A stretch of 64,000 nucleotides of DNA from Alphaproteobacteria bacterium (GCA_021774735.1 JAJFIS010000025.1:1-64000); one strand, 5' to 3'. Numbered from the stretch's first letter, positions 19,729 to 29,447 are shown. Numbers and translations are program-made. Notes: generated by a model not told the origin, from the sequence alone.

Positions 19729-20468
19729 TATCCTGCCCCCGCACGGCGAAGGTCATGATATATATGGGTCATCACAGAGGCCCCGATGATTGGCGCTAAA
19801 ATATTGAGAAATGGCACCATAAAAAGACCTGTAATGGCTATGCCTGCCCACATAACTTGGCCCCGGTTTAAGCGGCGCAATTGTTGGGCATCCCGCATTT
19901 GATGGTGACCGCTGGCAACCAATTCAAAATATTCACGGCCTATTAAATAACCATTAATAACTAGATATAAGGCAAGGGACCCAAGACCCCCGGTCATAAA
20001 GAAGAGCAATATATAAGGTATGAATGCCAAAATGTTTAAAAGCAGCATCATGGAGCCTAGCCGTAGGGCACTCAGGAAAGTTTCACTAAATTTACTTTGA
20101 CGTTGGGCTATATGGCTAGGGTAATATTCGCCCTCAACAGCTGCCACAACTTGGTCTAGGAAGGTTCCCATCACCATAATAGCAACAGGCGGAAACAGAA
20201 AATATATGGCCATAATTGCCACAGGAATAAAGGTTAGGGTTATAAGCCAGTCCCCAGCGTCCGCTAGCATCCGGTCTAACCACGCCCAACCAGTGATATA
20301 ACTTTCCGGCCAAATATATATCAGGCCAGCCAAAAGCACGACCAAAGTTGCCGTAGCTGCAAGAGCGCCTATGAAAAAAACCTTCCGAAATGCTGGGTGC
20401 AACAATTGTTTATAGGTTCGATTAAAAGCTTCGATAAGCACATGTTTCCCCTGTCGCAGACAATCCAT
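19728..20468 (-). CDS. EI24/CysZ-like membrane protein
   Basis: 246 residues with four or more membrane segments and the conserved NGYLIGREYFELVASGHH block, characteristic of the EI24 family that includes CysZ (a sulfate transporter in E. coli). Alphaproteobacterial members are usually annotated only as EI24 domain proteins, and no cysteine biosynthesis gene is near, so sulfate transport is not claimed. Confidence 0.85.
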   Translation of the reverse strand: MDCLRQGKHVLIEAFNRTYKQLLHPAFRKVFFIGALAATATLVVLLAGLIYIWPESYITGWAWLDRMLADAGDWLITLTFIPVAIMAIYFLFPPVAIMVMGTFLDQVVAAVEGEYYPSHIAQRQSKFSETFLSALRLGSMMLLLNILAFIPYILLFFMTGGLGSLALYLVINGYLIGREYFELVASGHHQMRDAQQLRRLNRGQVMWAGIAITGLFMVPFLNILAPIIGASVMTHIYHDLRRAGAG

Positions 20469-20580
20469 TTTCTTTTTGTTATTTTTTTAAATGTAAGCTC
20501 GAAAGTCACAATTGCAAAGAGCCTTGTTGCAATTAAGTAAAAGTCTGGTCAATATCACGCGATAAAAAAGGGGATACACT

Positions 20581-21567
20581 ATGGAAAAAAGCTTGCAGAT
20601 ACTTGGAATTGGGAATGCCATTGTTGATATTTTGGCCCGCGTCGATGAGAGCTTCATTACTGATCATAATTTGATCAAAAAAGCGATGACCCTCATAGAA
20701 GCTGACCGCTCGGCCCAGCTTTATGCTGATATGCCGGCTGGACGAGAGCAATCTGGCGGGTCGGTTGCTAATTCTGTTGCTGGTATTGCCATGTTGGGCG
20801 GGCGGGCTGGATATATAGGCAAGGTAGCAGATGACCAGTTAGGCCGCGTTTTTCGCCATGACATGACCGCAAACGGGGTGACCTTTAACTCTGCTCCCCT
20901 GTTGGACGCGGAACCGACCGCTAATTGCTTGGTTGCCATCACTCCTGACGCTGAACGCACCATGAGCACCTACCTTGGTGCCTGCAGTGCCCTTTCTATG
21001 GCTGATATTGACCAGTCACAAATTGCCGACAGTGAAATTATTTATATTGAGGGTTATTTATGGGACCGCGAGCATGCCAAACAGGCGTGCCGGGTTGCGA
21101 TGGAAATGGCACATGCTGCAGGCACAAAAGTTGCCTTTACCCTGTCTGACGCTTTCTGCGTTGATCGTTATAGGGATGACTTTTCCCAGCTGATTGACGG
21201 TCCCATCGATATATTATTTGCTAACCGCGATGAGCTTTGCTCGCTATATCAAACGGATGATTTTGCCGAGGCCTTAAGCATGATTGAAGGCCGCGTCACT
21301 GTTGCGGCCATCACATGCGGCGATGAGGGGGCTATAATTTTAGCTGGCGGCGAGCGTCATTTGGTTGAAGCCCTACCAACCGCAGTTATTGACACTACAG
21401 GTGCCGGAGACCTTTTCGCAGCAGGCTTTCTCTATGGGGCAATGAATGGGTTTGACCTAGCCAAGGCAGGCCAGTTGGGCACCGCCTGTGCATCCTTAAC
21501 CATTTCCCAAGTAGGGCCAAGGCCTGAGGCCGCCGCCTTGCAAGAACTTCTTGCGTCTTTCGCTTAG
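20581..21567 (+). CDS. PfkB-family sugar kinase, probable adenosine kinase
   Basis: 328 residues. PfkB signatures are present: GGSVANSVAGIAMLGG near residue 58 and DTTGAGDLFAAGFLYG near 268 with the catalytic Asp. The N-terminal GIGNAIVDILARV and the overall layout fit the bacterial adenosine kinase group, which phosphorylates adenosine to AMP for salvage. GGGGATACACT precedes the ATG. The stop overlaps the stop of the convergent DUF1684 gene. Confidence 0.88.
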   Translation: MEKSLQILGIGNAIVDILARVDESFITDHNLIKKAMTLIEADRSAQLYADMPAGREQSGGSVANSVAGIAMLGGRAGYIGKVADDQLGRVFRHDMTANGVTFNSAPLLDAEPTANCLVAITPDAERTMSTYLGACSALSMADIDQSQIADSEIIYIEGYLWDREHAKQACRVAMEMAHAAGTKVAFTLSDAFCVDRYRDDFSQLIDGPIDILFANRDELCSLYQTDDFAEALSMIEGRVTVAAITCGDEGAIILAGGERHLVEALPTAVIDTTGAGDLFAAGFLYGAMNGFDLAKAGQLGTACASLTISQVGPRPEAAALQELLASFA

Positions 21568-22487
21568 AATTTACCGCTAAAAAATTTACCCGCTGGGGCT
21601 TTTGCCCCGGCAAGGACCGGCATGGCAACGTCAGAATTTTTTACCAGCGGGCAATTATAATGGGGTGACACCGCGCATAAGGGATTATAGGCGAAGTTAA
21701 AATCGAGCGTGAAAGCAACGCTGGTCGCACCCCTTTTTTCCGCATCCCCCAAAGTTTTTAAGTCAATATGGCTGATATAACGCCCTGCCCCATATGTTTC
21801 AGTGCCATTTGAGGCATCTGAGAAATGTATGAGCGCAAAGCTATCTGCCTTAATATTCTTGGTATTTATAAACAGGGGAAGCCGTATAACGGTCCCATCA
21901 TATTCTCCTTCAAAATAACCAACTTTATAATATTTTTTTGTCAAACCTCGGCTGGTTGCTATCATGGTTTTCTTCGGGGTTTTTAGCCGCACCAAAGTTC
22001 CGTCAATTCGCCATTTTGGGTCATAGTCGAAAAATTCAACCCCTTTAAAAGACGCAAGCGCGGGATGTGTTTCAGCAAAAAGCCCTACCCGCACTCTGTC
22101 ATTTTGAACACTGGTTAAAAGGGTGAGACCCCGACCTATATCAACCGCACCACCTTCGGTAATATTAATCACCGCTGTACTATCAGCCGTCTGCTCAATA
22201 TTTGCTTTACCCTCTTGGTTGCGAACAATCACACTATCTAAATATCCAGACATGTTCAGTTTACACCGATAGGCAGGCTTCCCTTCCGCGCACCGAATGC
22301 CGACAAATTGCCCTTCTTTCAAATAGACCACATCAGCGAGCTTCATCACTGCCGTTTCACCCTTTACATAGCCATCTTGGGTTTCCTTAACAAAGGCTTG
22401 CCACGATGTATTATCAGCGGGCCCCGCAGCGGTAATTACGATTGCAAGAAGTGCGCCCCAAGTGACTGAAATAAGAAATTTAACCAT
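21564..22487 (-). CDS. DUF1684 secreted protein
   Basis: 307 residues from ATG 22487, giving a clear signal peptide (MVKFLISVTWGALLAIVITAAG). AGGA lies upstream at a good distance; the longer frame from 22556 lacks this. The C-terminal DFNFAYNPLCAVSPHYNCPL is the hallmark of DUF1684, and VGLFAETHPALASFKGVEFFDYDPKWRIDG is the other conserved block. Function unknown. Four cysteines suggest disulfides in the periplasm. Confidence 0.88.
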   Translation of the reverse strand: MVKFLISVTWGALLAIVITAAGPADNTSWQAFVKETQDGYVKGETAVMKLADVVYLKEGQFVGIRCAEGKPAYRCKLNMSGYLDSVIVRNQEGKANIEQTADSTAVINITEGGAVDIGRGLTLLTSVQNDRVRVGLFAETHPALASFKGVEFFDYDPKWRIDGTLVRLKTPKKTMIATSRGLTKKYYKVGYFEGEYDGTVIRLPLFINTKNIKADSFALIHFSDASNGTETYGAGRYISHIDLKTLGDAEKRGATSVAFTLDFNFAYNPLCAVSPHYNCPLVKNSDVAMPVLAGAKAPAGKFFSGKF

Positions 22488-22852
22488 CGATAAGGTCCTA
22501 TTCGCCAACACTTGATGTTCGAATATTAGTTTACAAAGAGTGTCTGTTAAGCTCAAGTCACAGTTTTAAATTTTTCGTCATCAGATAAAAGCTTTGTTAA
22601 ACAGCACAAAACAGCCATTTGATAGCATTCACCGCATTGAATCCATCGGTTCGTCGCAAACTAGCTTCCCATTTTCAATGGGGCAGTGCATCATATGATT
22701 AATCAAAGATCTTTTATGATTGCTGTTTCTCCTGTGAGGCAAATGGATCACAAGAGCTGACAACAGCCTCCCCACTGTTAGGTGGAGAACAGAAAACAAA
22801 TGCATGCTGTTACGGATGGGGACAGCTAAGGCCGACTTAGAAGGGAATAGCC
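22488..22852. other. Intergenic region without a supported gene
   Basis: 365 bases between two divergent genes (DUF1684 and the CPBP protease). It must hold both promoters. I see no RNA gene, strong inverted repeat or clean promoter pair. The AAGGGA at 22840-22845 is the ribosome site of the CPBP gene. Confidence 0.5.
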
Positions 22853-23752
22853 GTGACAGCAATTGGTCGCAGCGATATTATGCCAGTTGAAATGCTTGAT
22901 AAAGCCTTAGGATTATTCTTGGGTCTTTTAATAGTGTTTGGCAGCCTTGCAACGCTAGCCATGGTTAAGCTTGGCACAAATTATAGCTGGAGCATGGTCC
23001 TGATGTGGACGCCTGCTATGTCTGCGTTCATAACCTGTAAGATTCTTAAGATTAACTTCAATATTTTGGGCTGGAAATGGGGTGAAACCCGTTGGATGGT
23101 CTGGTCTTATGTAACTCCATTAGTGTATTTGGGCATTGCTTATCTTTCGCTCATTGCATTAGGGTATGCTTCCTATGACCCCAGTAAATTCATTGAGAAA
23201 TCAGCAGATTGGATGGGGCTTTCTGGTTGGTCCAATGGATCAATCATCTTTGTTTCCACCATGTGGTTGCTTGTCTTTGCCGTAATAAACGCGATGGCCC
23301 GTGCGTTAGGCGAGGAAATTGGCTGGCGCGGCTTTTTAACCCCACTTCTTGCCCGTAAATTCAGCTTCCCCGTCATGGCTTTTATCACAGGGTTAATATG
23401 GGCTATGTGGCATGTGCCGCTGTTGATCTATAGTAATTATATCGCCGAATATGGTTATGGGATGGAATTGTGGATCAACATTTTGAATTATATGATTATG
23501 ACGATTGCGCTCGCTTTTCCAATGGCATATTTGCGGCTCAAATCCGGTAGTCTTTGGACTGGCACCCTTTTCCATGCGGTACATAACATTATCTTTGGCG
23601 CCATCGCCATACGCATGCTTGTGCCGGTGGAGACATCCAAACTTCAGCTGTCCGAATTTGGTTACGCAATCCCTGCCGTTGCTGTAATTACTGCAATTTA
23701 TTTCTGGCGCCGTGCCATAAGTGAAGGCTTAAATGGCCCGCTTAACGCTTAA
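22853..23752 (+). CDS. CPBP-family intramembrane metalloprotease
   Basis: 299 residues with about eight membrane segments. The three family motifs are present: EEIGWRGFL, FITGLIWAMWHVP and HAVHN. The family includes CAAX prenyl proteases and bacterial Abi-type proteins; the target here is unknown. The GTG start at 22853 has a good AAGGGA ribosome site. The SdhAF4 gene starts 14 bases downstream. Confidence 0.9.
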   Translation: MTAIGRSDIMPVEMLDKALGLFLGLLIVFGSLATLAMVKLGTNYSWSMVLMWTPAMSAFITCKILKINFNILGWKWGETRWMVWSYVTPLVYLGIAYLSLIALGYASYDPSKFIEKSADWMGLSGWSNGSIIFVSTMWLLVFAVINAMARALGEEIGWRGFLTPLLARKFSFPVMAFITGLIWAMWHVPLLIYSNYIAEYGYGMELWINILNYMIMTIALAFPMAYLRLKSGSLWTGTLFHAVHNIIFGAIAIRMLVPVETSKLQLSEFGYAIPAVAVITAIYFWRRAISEGLNGPLNA

Positions 23753-23766
23753 GAATTTAAAATATT

Positions 23767-23931
23767 ATGACCAAGCCTGATCTCCATACTGAAGAAAATA
23801 AAAATACTGATTGCTCTGCTAGCAAAGTTAGCCCCAAAACAAACGGCGCAAAAGAAGTTGGGGGGCGTAAGGGACCAGAACCCACCCGTTATGGTGACTG
23901 GGAAAAAAATGGCATCATCTCAGATTTCTAG
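23767..23931 (+). CDS. Succinate dehydrogenase assembly factor 4 homologue (DUF1674)
   Basis: 54-residue protein. The C-terminal half [20 protein letters not shown] followed by SDF is the family signature of DUF1674/SDHAF4, which binds flavinated SdhA and aids its assembly into complex II. The N-terminal half is hydrophilic and unconserved, as usual. It follows the CPBP gene by 14 bases. No sdh gene is in the window. Confidence 0.9.
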   Translation: MTKPDLHTEENKNTDCSASKVSPKTNGAKEVGGRKGPEPTRYGDWEKNGIISDF

Positions 23932-23981
23932 GATCTAGCCCAACAGGCCATTATCTGTTGCTCCATTATTCGATGCAAATA

Positions 23982-25661
23982 TTATTCGGAGATACCCGCC
24001 TCTAACAGCAACATCTTAAATTCCTCCAAAGCCATTTGGGCATCATTGGAGCCAAACCCTGTTGCCAGAGCCAGCATAAAGTCTTGTTCTCGCATCAAAA
24101 TTTTTAATGCTTCTGCAACTTCATCACGGCATTTTCCATCTGGGAAATACCCGTCAACAAGCATATGAAGAAGGCGATAAATTTTATCAACCACACTTTC
24201 TTTCATGCCCATAACTTTTTTAAATAATTGCGTCTTGTCAGCAATGATGCGGGCAAAGCCATCAAATACTTCAACAACTTTTCGGGTGTGCATGGCGTTC
24301 AGTTCAGACTTCTTCACCTTTTGTTGCAAATTCGTCAATTCTTTTAAGCGGTCAATAGGGTTGTCATTTAGAGCTAAAAAATACGCTTCACTGTCTTGGG
24401 TCTCTAATATTGGCAATAAAAAATTCGCAACTGTACGCTTGGGTGCCGATCCGATGGCGTTATTTGCGATTTCCAGTAAGCCTTCAATTTTTTCGGCGGG
24501 CCCGCCACAATCTACCAGGTAATCCCCAATGCTTTGGCTATTGACCATTCTACCCGAACGGTCCTTCAAAGCATCCCGCAGAGCATCCTTTACCGTTACA
24601 TCCATTTCAATCGTAGTTATTTTTTCGCTGATAGCTTTAAGGCTTTGCAATTTTTCAATAACTGCCCCATCAATCAACGCCTTGGGGCTTTCAATTTCTT
24701 CCTTCAACCGAGCCACCAATATCCGCTTCGTCTCATCAAGTTGGTCATTCAACAAAAACTCATCCAACTTGAGGAGTTCAAGCGATGTTTTTTTGATATC
24801 ATTATCTATACAGTAAGCTGCTAAATTCCCTGCTTGGAATTCTGCCAAAAATATCATAAATTGAGCCCTGTTTGGCTGCGGGCCCATGATGGAAGGTAGC
24901 AATTTCTTATGTTGGAAAAACTCGGCGATAAGCTGGTCCATCACACCAACAACCCAATCAGGGCGCTTGTCATTTAAAATAGCGACGACCCGACCAAACT
25001 TATCTTCCAGCGTCACCGCAGGTCTAAGATATTCTGAGATTGAAATGGCCAGTAAAAATTTTCGGTTCTTCTCTCCCTCAATTTTAGCAATCAAAGGGTT
25101 AAGTCGCCCCGCCTCGAGCGTTGGTATGGTGTCAGCCAAGCTGTTTACAAGGTTAATAGCCTGATCAATAACTTGAAAAAGTTTGCGCATTCGCTCTTGG
25201 ATTGACCCATCCTCACTACCCTGCGAAATAGCTACCCGTTGCACCGCATTTTGTAATTTTGTGCCACTATCATTCAGCTTGTAATAATGCTCAAGATTAT
25301 GCAAAAGCTCGGTTGGCGTGAGGTGCCATTCTTCCAAGGTGTTTGACATCAGCTCCCAAATTGAGCGGCGTCCGTCAGTGCTATAAAGCTGGTCTGGCGA
25401 TAAACAGGGCGATACTCGGGTAGATTCGTCATATTTTGACATTTTTTTATTCGCACCACGCGCGAATATTTCAATACTCCCAAAGGACTTATCCGATAGA
25501 TCATAAGATTCTTTCATGATCCGAATGCCTGTATATTTACCAGAATCCCATAGTTTTTCAGCCTTCTTGGTAACTAGATCACGGTCTGGCCCAACCTCAA
25601 TAATGGTCCAACTTCTGCCTATGCGGCCAAGAATTTCATAATGTATATTACTGCGCGACAT
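23982..25661 (-). CDS. Unrecognised alpha-helical protein paired with a HerA-like ATPase
   Basis: 559 residues. A short N-terminal alpha/beta-looking module (about 1-65, SRSNIHYEILGRIGRSWTII to SFGSIEIFARG) precedes a long mostly helical region without transmembrane segments or catalytic motifs I can identify. The N-terminal pattern of self-query plus GKYTGIRIMKESYD resembles openings of other alphaproteobacterial hypotheticals. It starts three bases after the HerA gene stop, so the two form a two-gene operon and their products may interact. No nuclease motif (NurA, PD-(D/E)XK) is visible. Confidence 0.75.
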   Translation of the reverse strand: MSRSNIHYEILGRIGRSWTIIEVGPDRDLVTKKAEKLWDSGKYTGIRIMKESYDLSDKSFGSIEIFARGANKKMSKYDESTRVSPCLSPDQLYSTDGRRSIWELMSNTLEEWHLTPTELLHNLEHYYKLNDSGTKLQNAVQRVAISQGSEDGSIQERMRKLFQVIDQAINLVNSLADTIPTLEAGRLNPLIAKIEGEKNRKFLLAISISEYLRPAVTLEDKFGRVVAILNDKRPDWVVGVMDQLIAEFFQHKKLLPSIMGPQPNRAQFMIFLAEFQAGNLAAYCIDNDIKKTSLELLKLDEFLLNDQLDETKRILVARLKEEIESPKALIDGAVIEKLQSLKAISEKITTIEMDVTVKDALRDALKDRSGRMVNSQSIGDYLVDCGGPAEKIEGLLEIANNAIGSAPKRTVANFLLPILETQDSEAYFLALNDNPIDRLKELTNLQQKVKKSELNAMHTRKVVEVFDGFARIIADKTQLFKKVMGMKESVVDKIYRLLHMLVDGYFPDGKCRDEVAEALKILMREQDFMLALATGFGSNDAQMALEEFKMLLLEAGISE

Positions 25662-25664
25662 TGC

Positions 25665-27302
25665 TTAACGTTCCTGCTTCGATCCTTGTCGCCAATTAGC
25701 GATAATTTTTGATACGATCTCACCGTCATCAATGTCATGCTTCCAACCTGAGGTGAATTCTGGATCGGAGCTTGCCGGCCTTAAATTTTCTTCCAAATAG
25801 TCAAGCCGCACTCTAATGGGTGAGCCAACACCCTCGCCGGAAATAACACATTCACGGTTTTGAAGTGTCGGCAAAGCCTCAAGGAAACTGCGGGTGCCTT
25901 CTGGCATGGCATTTTCCACATAGCGGCGGTCACGCTCGTTATTCATTCGCATAGAAATAATGGTTCCACACTGGCTCAAAACTGCCTCAGATAGATCCGA
26001 TGGACGCTGGGAAACAAGACCAAGTGACACACCGTACTTACGGCCTTCCTTGGCTATCCGCTCTAAAGATTTACGGGCGGCTTGGGCTTTGCCCGATGCA
26101 GCTTTGGAAGGAATATATCTGTGAGCTTCCTCACATATTAATAATATAGGCGTAGATTCGCCCGATCGTCGGCTCCAACTAGCATAGTCAAAAACCAATC
26201 TGGTCAGCAAGGCCACCACCACATCAACAATATCACTGGGCACATCTGATAAATCAAGCGTACAAACAGGGCGACCAAGAACGGGGAAGCGGAAAATTTT
26301 CGCGATAATTTCTGATAAACTATCCTGGACTAATAAGCCCGAAAACATAAATGCGTATCGTTGGTCGGTGCGTAATTCTTCAATTTTTGATCGAATTTTC
26401 ATGAAGGGTCTAGCATCTTCAGCTTTATCTAGCTTACCCGCTTCGCCGTCTAAAGAGTCTAGTAGATCGGTCAATTTATATGGCACCGGTGTATCCACCG
26501 TCATCAGTTTACTTTGGTTATTTGGTGTCCCTTTGCGCCGTGCCGCCAATAAGATGCGTCTCAAAATATCAACTTCTTGTTCACGGCCATCAGTATTATG
26601 GCTGATCAAAAGTTCCACATGTTCCGTGAAATTCATCATCCAGTAGGGTAGGCTTAAATCTTTGGTATTAAAATGTATGCCCTCATAAGCGAAGGCGCGG
26701 GCATATTCATTATGAGGGTCAAGAATGAAAATATGTGAATTGGGCATCTGCTCGACGATGCGGTGCACCAACAGGGCCACCGTGCTTGATTTACCGGTGC
26801 CGGTACTGCCAAGTATCGCAAAATGTTTTGACAAAAGCTGTTCGGTGACCAAACCCGCCTCAACATAATCGGTAGGGAACACCTTACCTATATGAAGCGC
26901 TTGGTCAGCGCCCGGGGCGTAGACGCGCTCAAGGTCCTCATCCGTTGCGCCGTAAACACTTTCCCCAGGCAGGGGAAACCGTGTTACACCACGGGCAAAT
27001 TTTTCACCAACAATTTGACCGGCGAAATCAACCTCAAGGTGCACTTCACCCGCTGTATCACCCGCACTAACAGAACGGACAATGCCAAAAACCTCTGCGC
27101 CATCAGTGTAACATTTTATCACCGATCCAATACGGCAATTTCGCGCGAGCTCAGGGACTGCGGTAACAGCAGGAGAGACCTGGACCGTGGCCCCTGCCGC
27201 CAAAACTTCCTCAATTTCTCCGATCGCACTCATTGCCCCAAGAACGGGCTTAACCCTCTCGCGAGTATCGGCTTCAAGACGGTCATGGTCATCGTCAATC
27301 AT
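25665..27302 (-). CDS. HerA-like hexameric ATPase (DUF87/FtsK-HerA superfamily)
   Basis: 545 residues. An N-terminal HAS-barrel-like region (about 55-115) is followed by Walker A LGSTGTGKSSTVALL near residue 170, Walker B ILLICEEAHRYIP near 400, and a sensor/arginine-finger-like region SQRPSDLSEAVLSQCGTII. HerA proteins are DNA translocases that usually pump DNA for a partner nuclease; the partner here is an unknown helical protein. A shared 17-bp motif lies about 90 bases upstream. Confidence 0.9.
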   Translation of the reverse strand: MIDDDHDRLEADTRERVKPVLGAMSAIGEIEEVLAAGATVQVSPAVTAVPELARNCRIGSVIKCYTDGAEVFGIVRSVSAGDTAGEVHLEVDFAGQIVGEKFARGVTRFPLPGESVYGATDEDLERVYAPGADQALHIGKVFPTDYVEAGLVTEQLLSKHFAILGSTGTGKSSTVALLVHRIVEQMPNSHIFILDPHNEYARAFAYEGIHFNTKDLSLPYWMMNFTEHVELLISHNTDGREQEVDILRRILLAARRKGTPNNQSKLMTVDTPVPYKLTDLLDSLDGEAGKLDKAEDARPFMKIRSKIEELRTDQRYAFMFSGLLVQDSLSEIIAKIFRFPVLGRPVCTLDLSDVPSDIVDVVVALLTRLVFDYASWSRRSGESTPILLICEEAHRYIPSKAASGKAQAARKSLERIAKEGRKYGVSLGLVSQRPSDLSEAVLSQCGTIISMRMNNERDRRYVENAMPEGTRSFLEALPTLQNRECVISGEGVGSPIRVRLDYLEENLRPASSDPEFTSGWKHDIDDGEIVSKIIANWRQGSKQER

Positions 27303-27381
27303 GGTTCGCTCCCAAAAGCATAGATACCAGTTTATGTAACATCACATAAAAGACTGATAGTTTAGATGATACACTATTCAC

Positions 27382-27405
27382 TTAGGGGTTAATAATACCC
27401 TAAAC
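27382..27405. promoter_or_regulatory. Inverted-repeat regulatory motif upstream of the HerA-like gene
   Basis: TTAGGG (27382-27387), 10 bases, then CCCTAA (27398-27403). The 17-base core 27389-27405 (TTAATAATACCCTAAAC) is identical in 16 positions to 32327-32343 upstream of parA. TTAA-N7-CTAA is one base from the CtrA consensus TTAA-N7-TTAA. A role in transcription of both genes is inferred. Confidence 0.5.
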
Positions 27406-27435
27406 ATGCAATTCTATCAATATGTTGGCAGCATA

Positions 27436-28413
27436 TTAGAGCTTATCTTGGCTTTTTAGATAAGCAATGGAATCCGCAATTGATTGCTCTAAAGATCTTT
27501 CTTTATAATCAAGCTCCGCAATGGCCTTGGCGGATGATGCATTAATATGCTCACATACCATGGCTACTTCTTCCGATGTTATCATTGGCTTCTTGCTTGA
27601 AAACATCCCTTTCACTGCCAGAATTGAAGCAAATATCTTTAAAGCAATAGCTGGGGACTTTTTGGCGTCCACTGTAACATTTAATTGCTTGCCAGCCTCC
27701 CCTAAATATTCGTCAAAACTGGCATAGGGCCCGCCCAAAATATAGCTTTCTCCAATGCGGCCTTTTGTAACTGCCGTAACAGCTGCTTCGGCAACATTAC
27801 GGCCATTGGCAAAACACCCAGCGCCTGGGGGTATTCCTGGCAGCGTTGCTGCCTTTACATCCAGAATAAGCCGCGCCCAATTATGACCATCATAGCGCCC
27901 AACAATATGACAGGGATTAAGGATAACAACGTCCAAGCCCCGCATGGCTGCATCTTTAACCCGCCGCTCTGCCGCTGCTTTAGTGCGGGCATAATTGGTA
28001 GGCGCATCCCTGCCCCGTCGCTCCGTTTTCTCGGTAATAAGCCCTTTATGCTCCCCGTAAACTGCAATGGATGAAATATGGATAAACCGCTTGGCATCTT
28101 TATCGACCGCCACATGCACCATATTTGCAGTACCAGTAACATTGGTATCACGCTGAGCATTATGTTGGGCTTTCCATAAGCTAGTGTCGGCAGCGACATG
28201 AAAAATACAATCAACATTTTGCGGCATGGCATCGCCGATGGCGGCAATGTTTGAAATATCCCCCTGTGCTAAACTAATCCTGTCGCCATAAGTTTCTTTA
28301 GCCGCCTCAACATTACGGACAAGGGCAATCACGTCCCATCCTTGTTCCAGTAATACATCAACCATATGCTGACCCAAAAAGCCTGTTGCGCCGGTAATAA
28401 ATGCTGTTGGCAT
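27436..28413 (-). CDS. NAD(P)-dependent epimerase/dehydratase (extended SDR)
   Basis: 325 residues from ATG 28413, preceded by AAGGAT. Rossmann nucleotide-binding motif TGATGFLGQH near residue 7, serine region HISSIAVYGEH, and a catalytic YARTK motif near 146 (Y-x3-K). The layout resembles dihydroflavonol reductase-like and sterol dehydrogenase-like SDRs. The substrate cannot be told from sequence. Confidence 0.88.
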   Translation of the reverse strand: MPTAFITGATGFLGQHMVDVLLEQGWDVIALVRNVEAAKETYGDRISLAQGDISNIAAIGDAMPQNVDCIFHVAADTSLWKAQHNAQRDTNVTGTANMVHVAVDKDAKRFIHISSIAVYGEHKGLITEKTERRGRDAPTNYARTKAAAERRVKDAAMRGLDVVILNPCHIVGRYDGHNWARLILDVKAATLPGIPPGAGCFANGRNVAEAAVTAVTKGRIGESYILGGPYASFDEYLGEAGKQLNVTVDAKKSPAIALKIFASILAVKGMFSSKKPMITSEEVAMVCEHINASSAKAIAELDYKERSLEQSIADSIAYLKSQDKL

Positions 28414-28611
28414 AGTAATCCTTAAATTTTGTTTAGCCAATGAATTGACCGCCTTACCCCCGATAGCCCGGTTGTCATAAAATTAAACCTCAAATCAAGG
28501 TGACAATATTTATAGCGCGGCCAAGGTTTGAAATATACAGTCCAATCACATCATGAGATTAAATTATCTGTTCGCTTATAATGATATTAAACTTACTGCC
28601 TTCACAATTTG

Positions 28612-29031
28612 TTATTCTCCGATAATATGACATAGAATTTGGCGACGATGTGGCCTTAAGCGATGTTCCAATAAAAATATTCCTTGCCAAGTGCCAAGTA
28701 GCGGCATTCCACCACCAACAGGTACGGACAGTGAAACATTAGTCAAGGCACATTTAATATGAGCTGGCATATCATCCTCCCCTTCAGCACTATGCCGGTA
28801 TAGACCACGACCAGCCGGTGCAAGGCGGCTCAAGGCATCCTCCAAATCTCGCTGAACATCTGAATCCGCGTTTTCCTGAATGGTCAACGATGCGCTGGTA
28901 TGACTGATAAAAAGCGTCAAAAGCCCCTCGGAAATTTCTTTGCTTCCCACCCAATTGCGTATTTGGTCAGTAATATCTAACATTCGCCCAGCACCGGTGG
29001 TGAATTCAAGCGTGGTTTGATATTGCTTCAT
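28612..29031 (-). CDS. YjbQ/UPF0047 family protein
   Basis: About 139 residues. Conserved blocks LFISHTSASLTIQENAD, YRHSAEGEDDMPAHIK and GTWQGIFLLEHR with HRRQI near the C-terminus mark the family, whose E. coli member has weak thiamin phosphate synthase activity; the real role is unclear. It lies just after the Hsp20 gene on the same strand. I use ATG 29031; a TTG lies nine bases upstream. Confidence 0.92.
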   Translation of the reverse strand: MKQYQTTLEFTTGAGRMLDITDQIRNWVGSKEISEGLLTLFISHTSASLTIQENADSDVQRDLEDALSRLAPAGRGLYRHSAEGEDDMPAHIKCALTNVSLSVPVGGGMPLLGTWQGIFLLEHRLRPHRRQILCHIIGE

Positions 29032-29042
29032 CTCTGGCAAGC

Positions 29043-29447
29043 CTATGTAATTTCTATTTCTCTTATCATATTAGCGTCGGACGGTGATAGTATTTCCAGA
29101 TGCAACAAACCATTTTCAAGCTGGACTTGACCAATCTCAAGTCCATAAGCCAAGACAAATTTTCGCTGAAACTGCCGGGCTGCAATACCCCGATGCAGAA
29201 ACTCTTTCCCCTCAGCGCTATTTTGTTTGCCGCGAATTACCAAATGATTATTTTCAACCGTGACATTAAGCATATCACGGGTAAAGCCCGCCACGGCGAT
29301 GGTTATACGTACCGTTCCGCCCTCCAATTGCTCCACGTTATAGGGCGGATAGCCGTCAGCCGCACTTTTTATCGCTATTTCCAAAGCCTGCTCAAGGCGG
29401 TCAAACCCTAAAAGAAACGGGCTGTTAAAAACAGATAATCGGGGCAT
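29043..29447 (-). CDS. Small heat-shock protein (Hsp20/alpha-crystallin, IbpA type)
   Basis: 134 residues. An alpha-crystallin domain begins at YPPYNVEQLEGG and includes VTVENNHLVIRGKQ, with the hydrophobic LENGLLHLEI beta-strand near the end. It holds unfolded proteins for refolding by the DnaK/ClpB system. It is upstream of yjbQ and probably co-transcribed. I see no clear ROSE-type hairpin, but the leader (29448-29520) was not folded. Confidence 0.93.
   Translation of the reverse strand: MPRLSVFNSPFLLGFDRLEQALEIAIKSAADGYPPYNVEQLEGGTVRITIAVAGFTRDMLNVTVENNHLVIRGKQNSAEGKEFLHRGIAARQFQRKFVLAYGLEIGQVQLENGLLHLEILSPSDANMIREIEIT

Noticed and set aside
22629-22862. Minus-strand ORF in the gap before the CPBP gene
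   Set aside because: Composition looks random, it overlaps the CPBP start and has no ribosome site.
22853-23752. CPBP protein as an abortive-infection gene
   Set aside because: The Abi label is historical; the neighbours are housekeeping genes and nothing here suggests phage defence.
25665-27302. HerA-like gene as part of a phage-defence system
   Set aside because: No SIR2, DUF4297, nuclease or other defence gene is adjacent, and the flanks are core genes.
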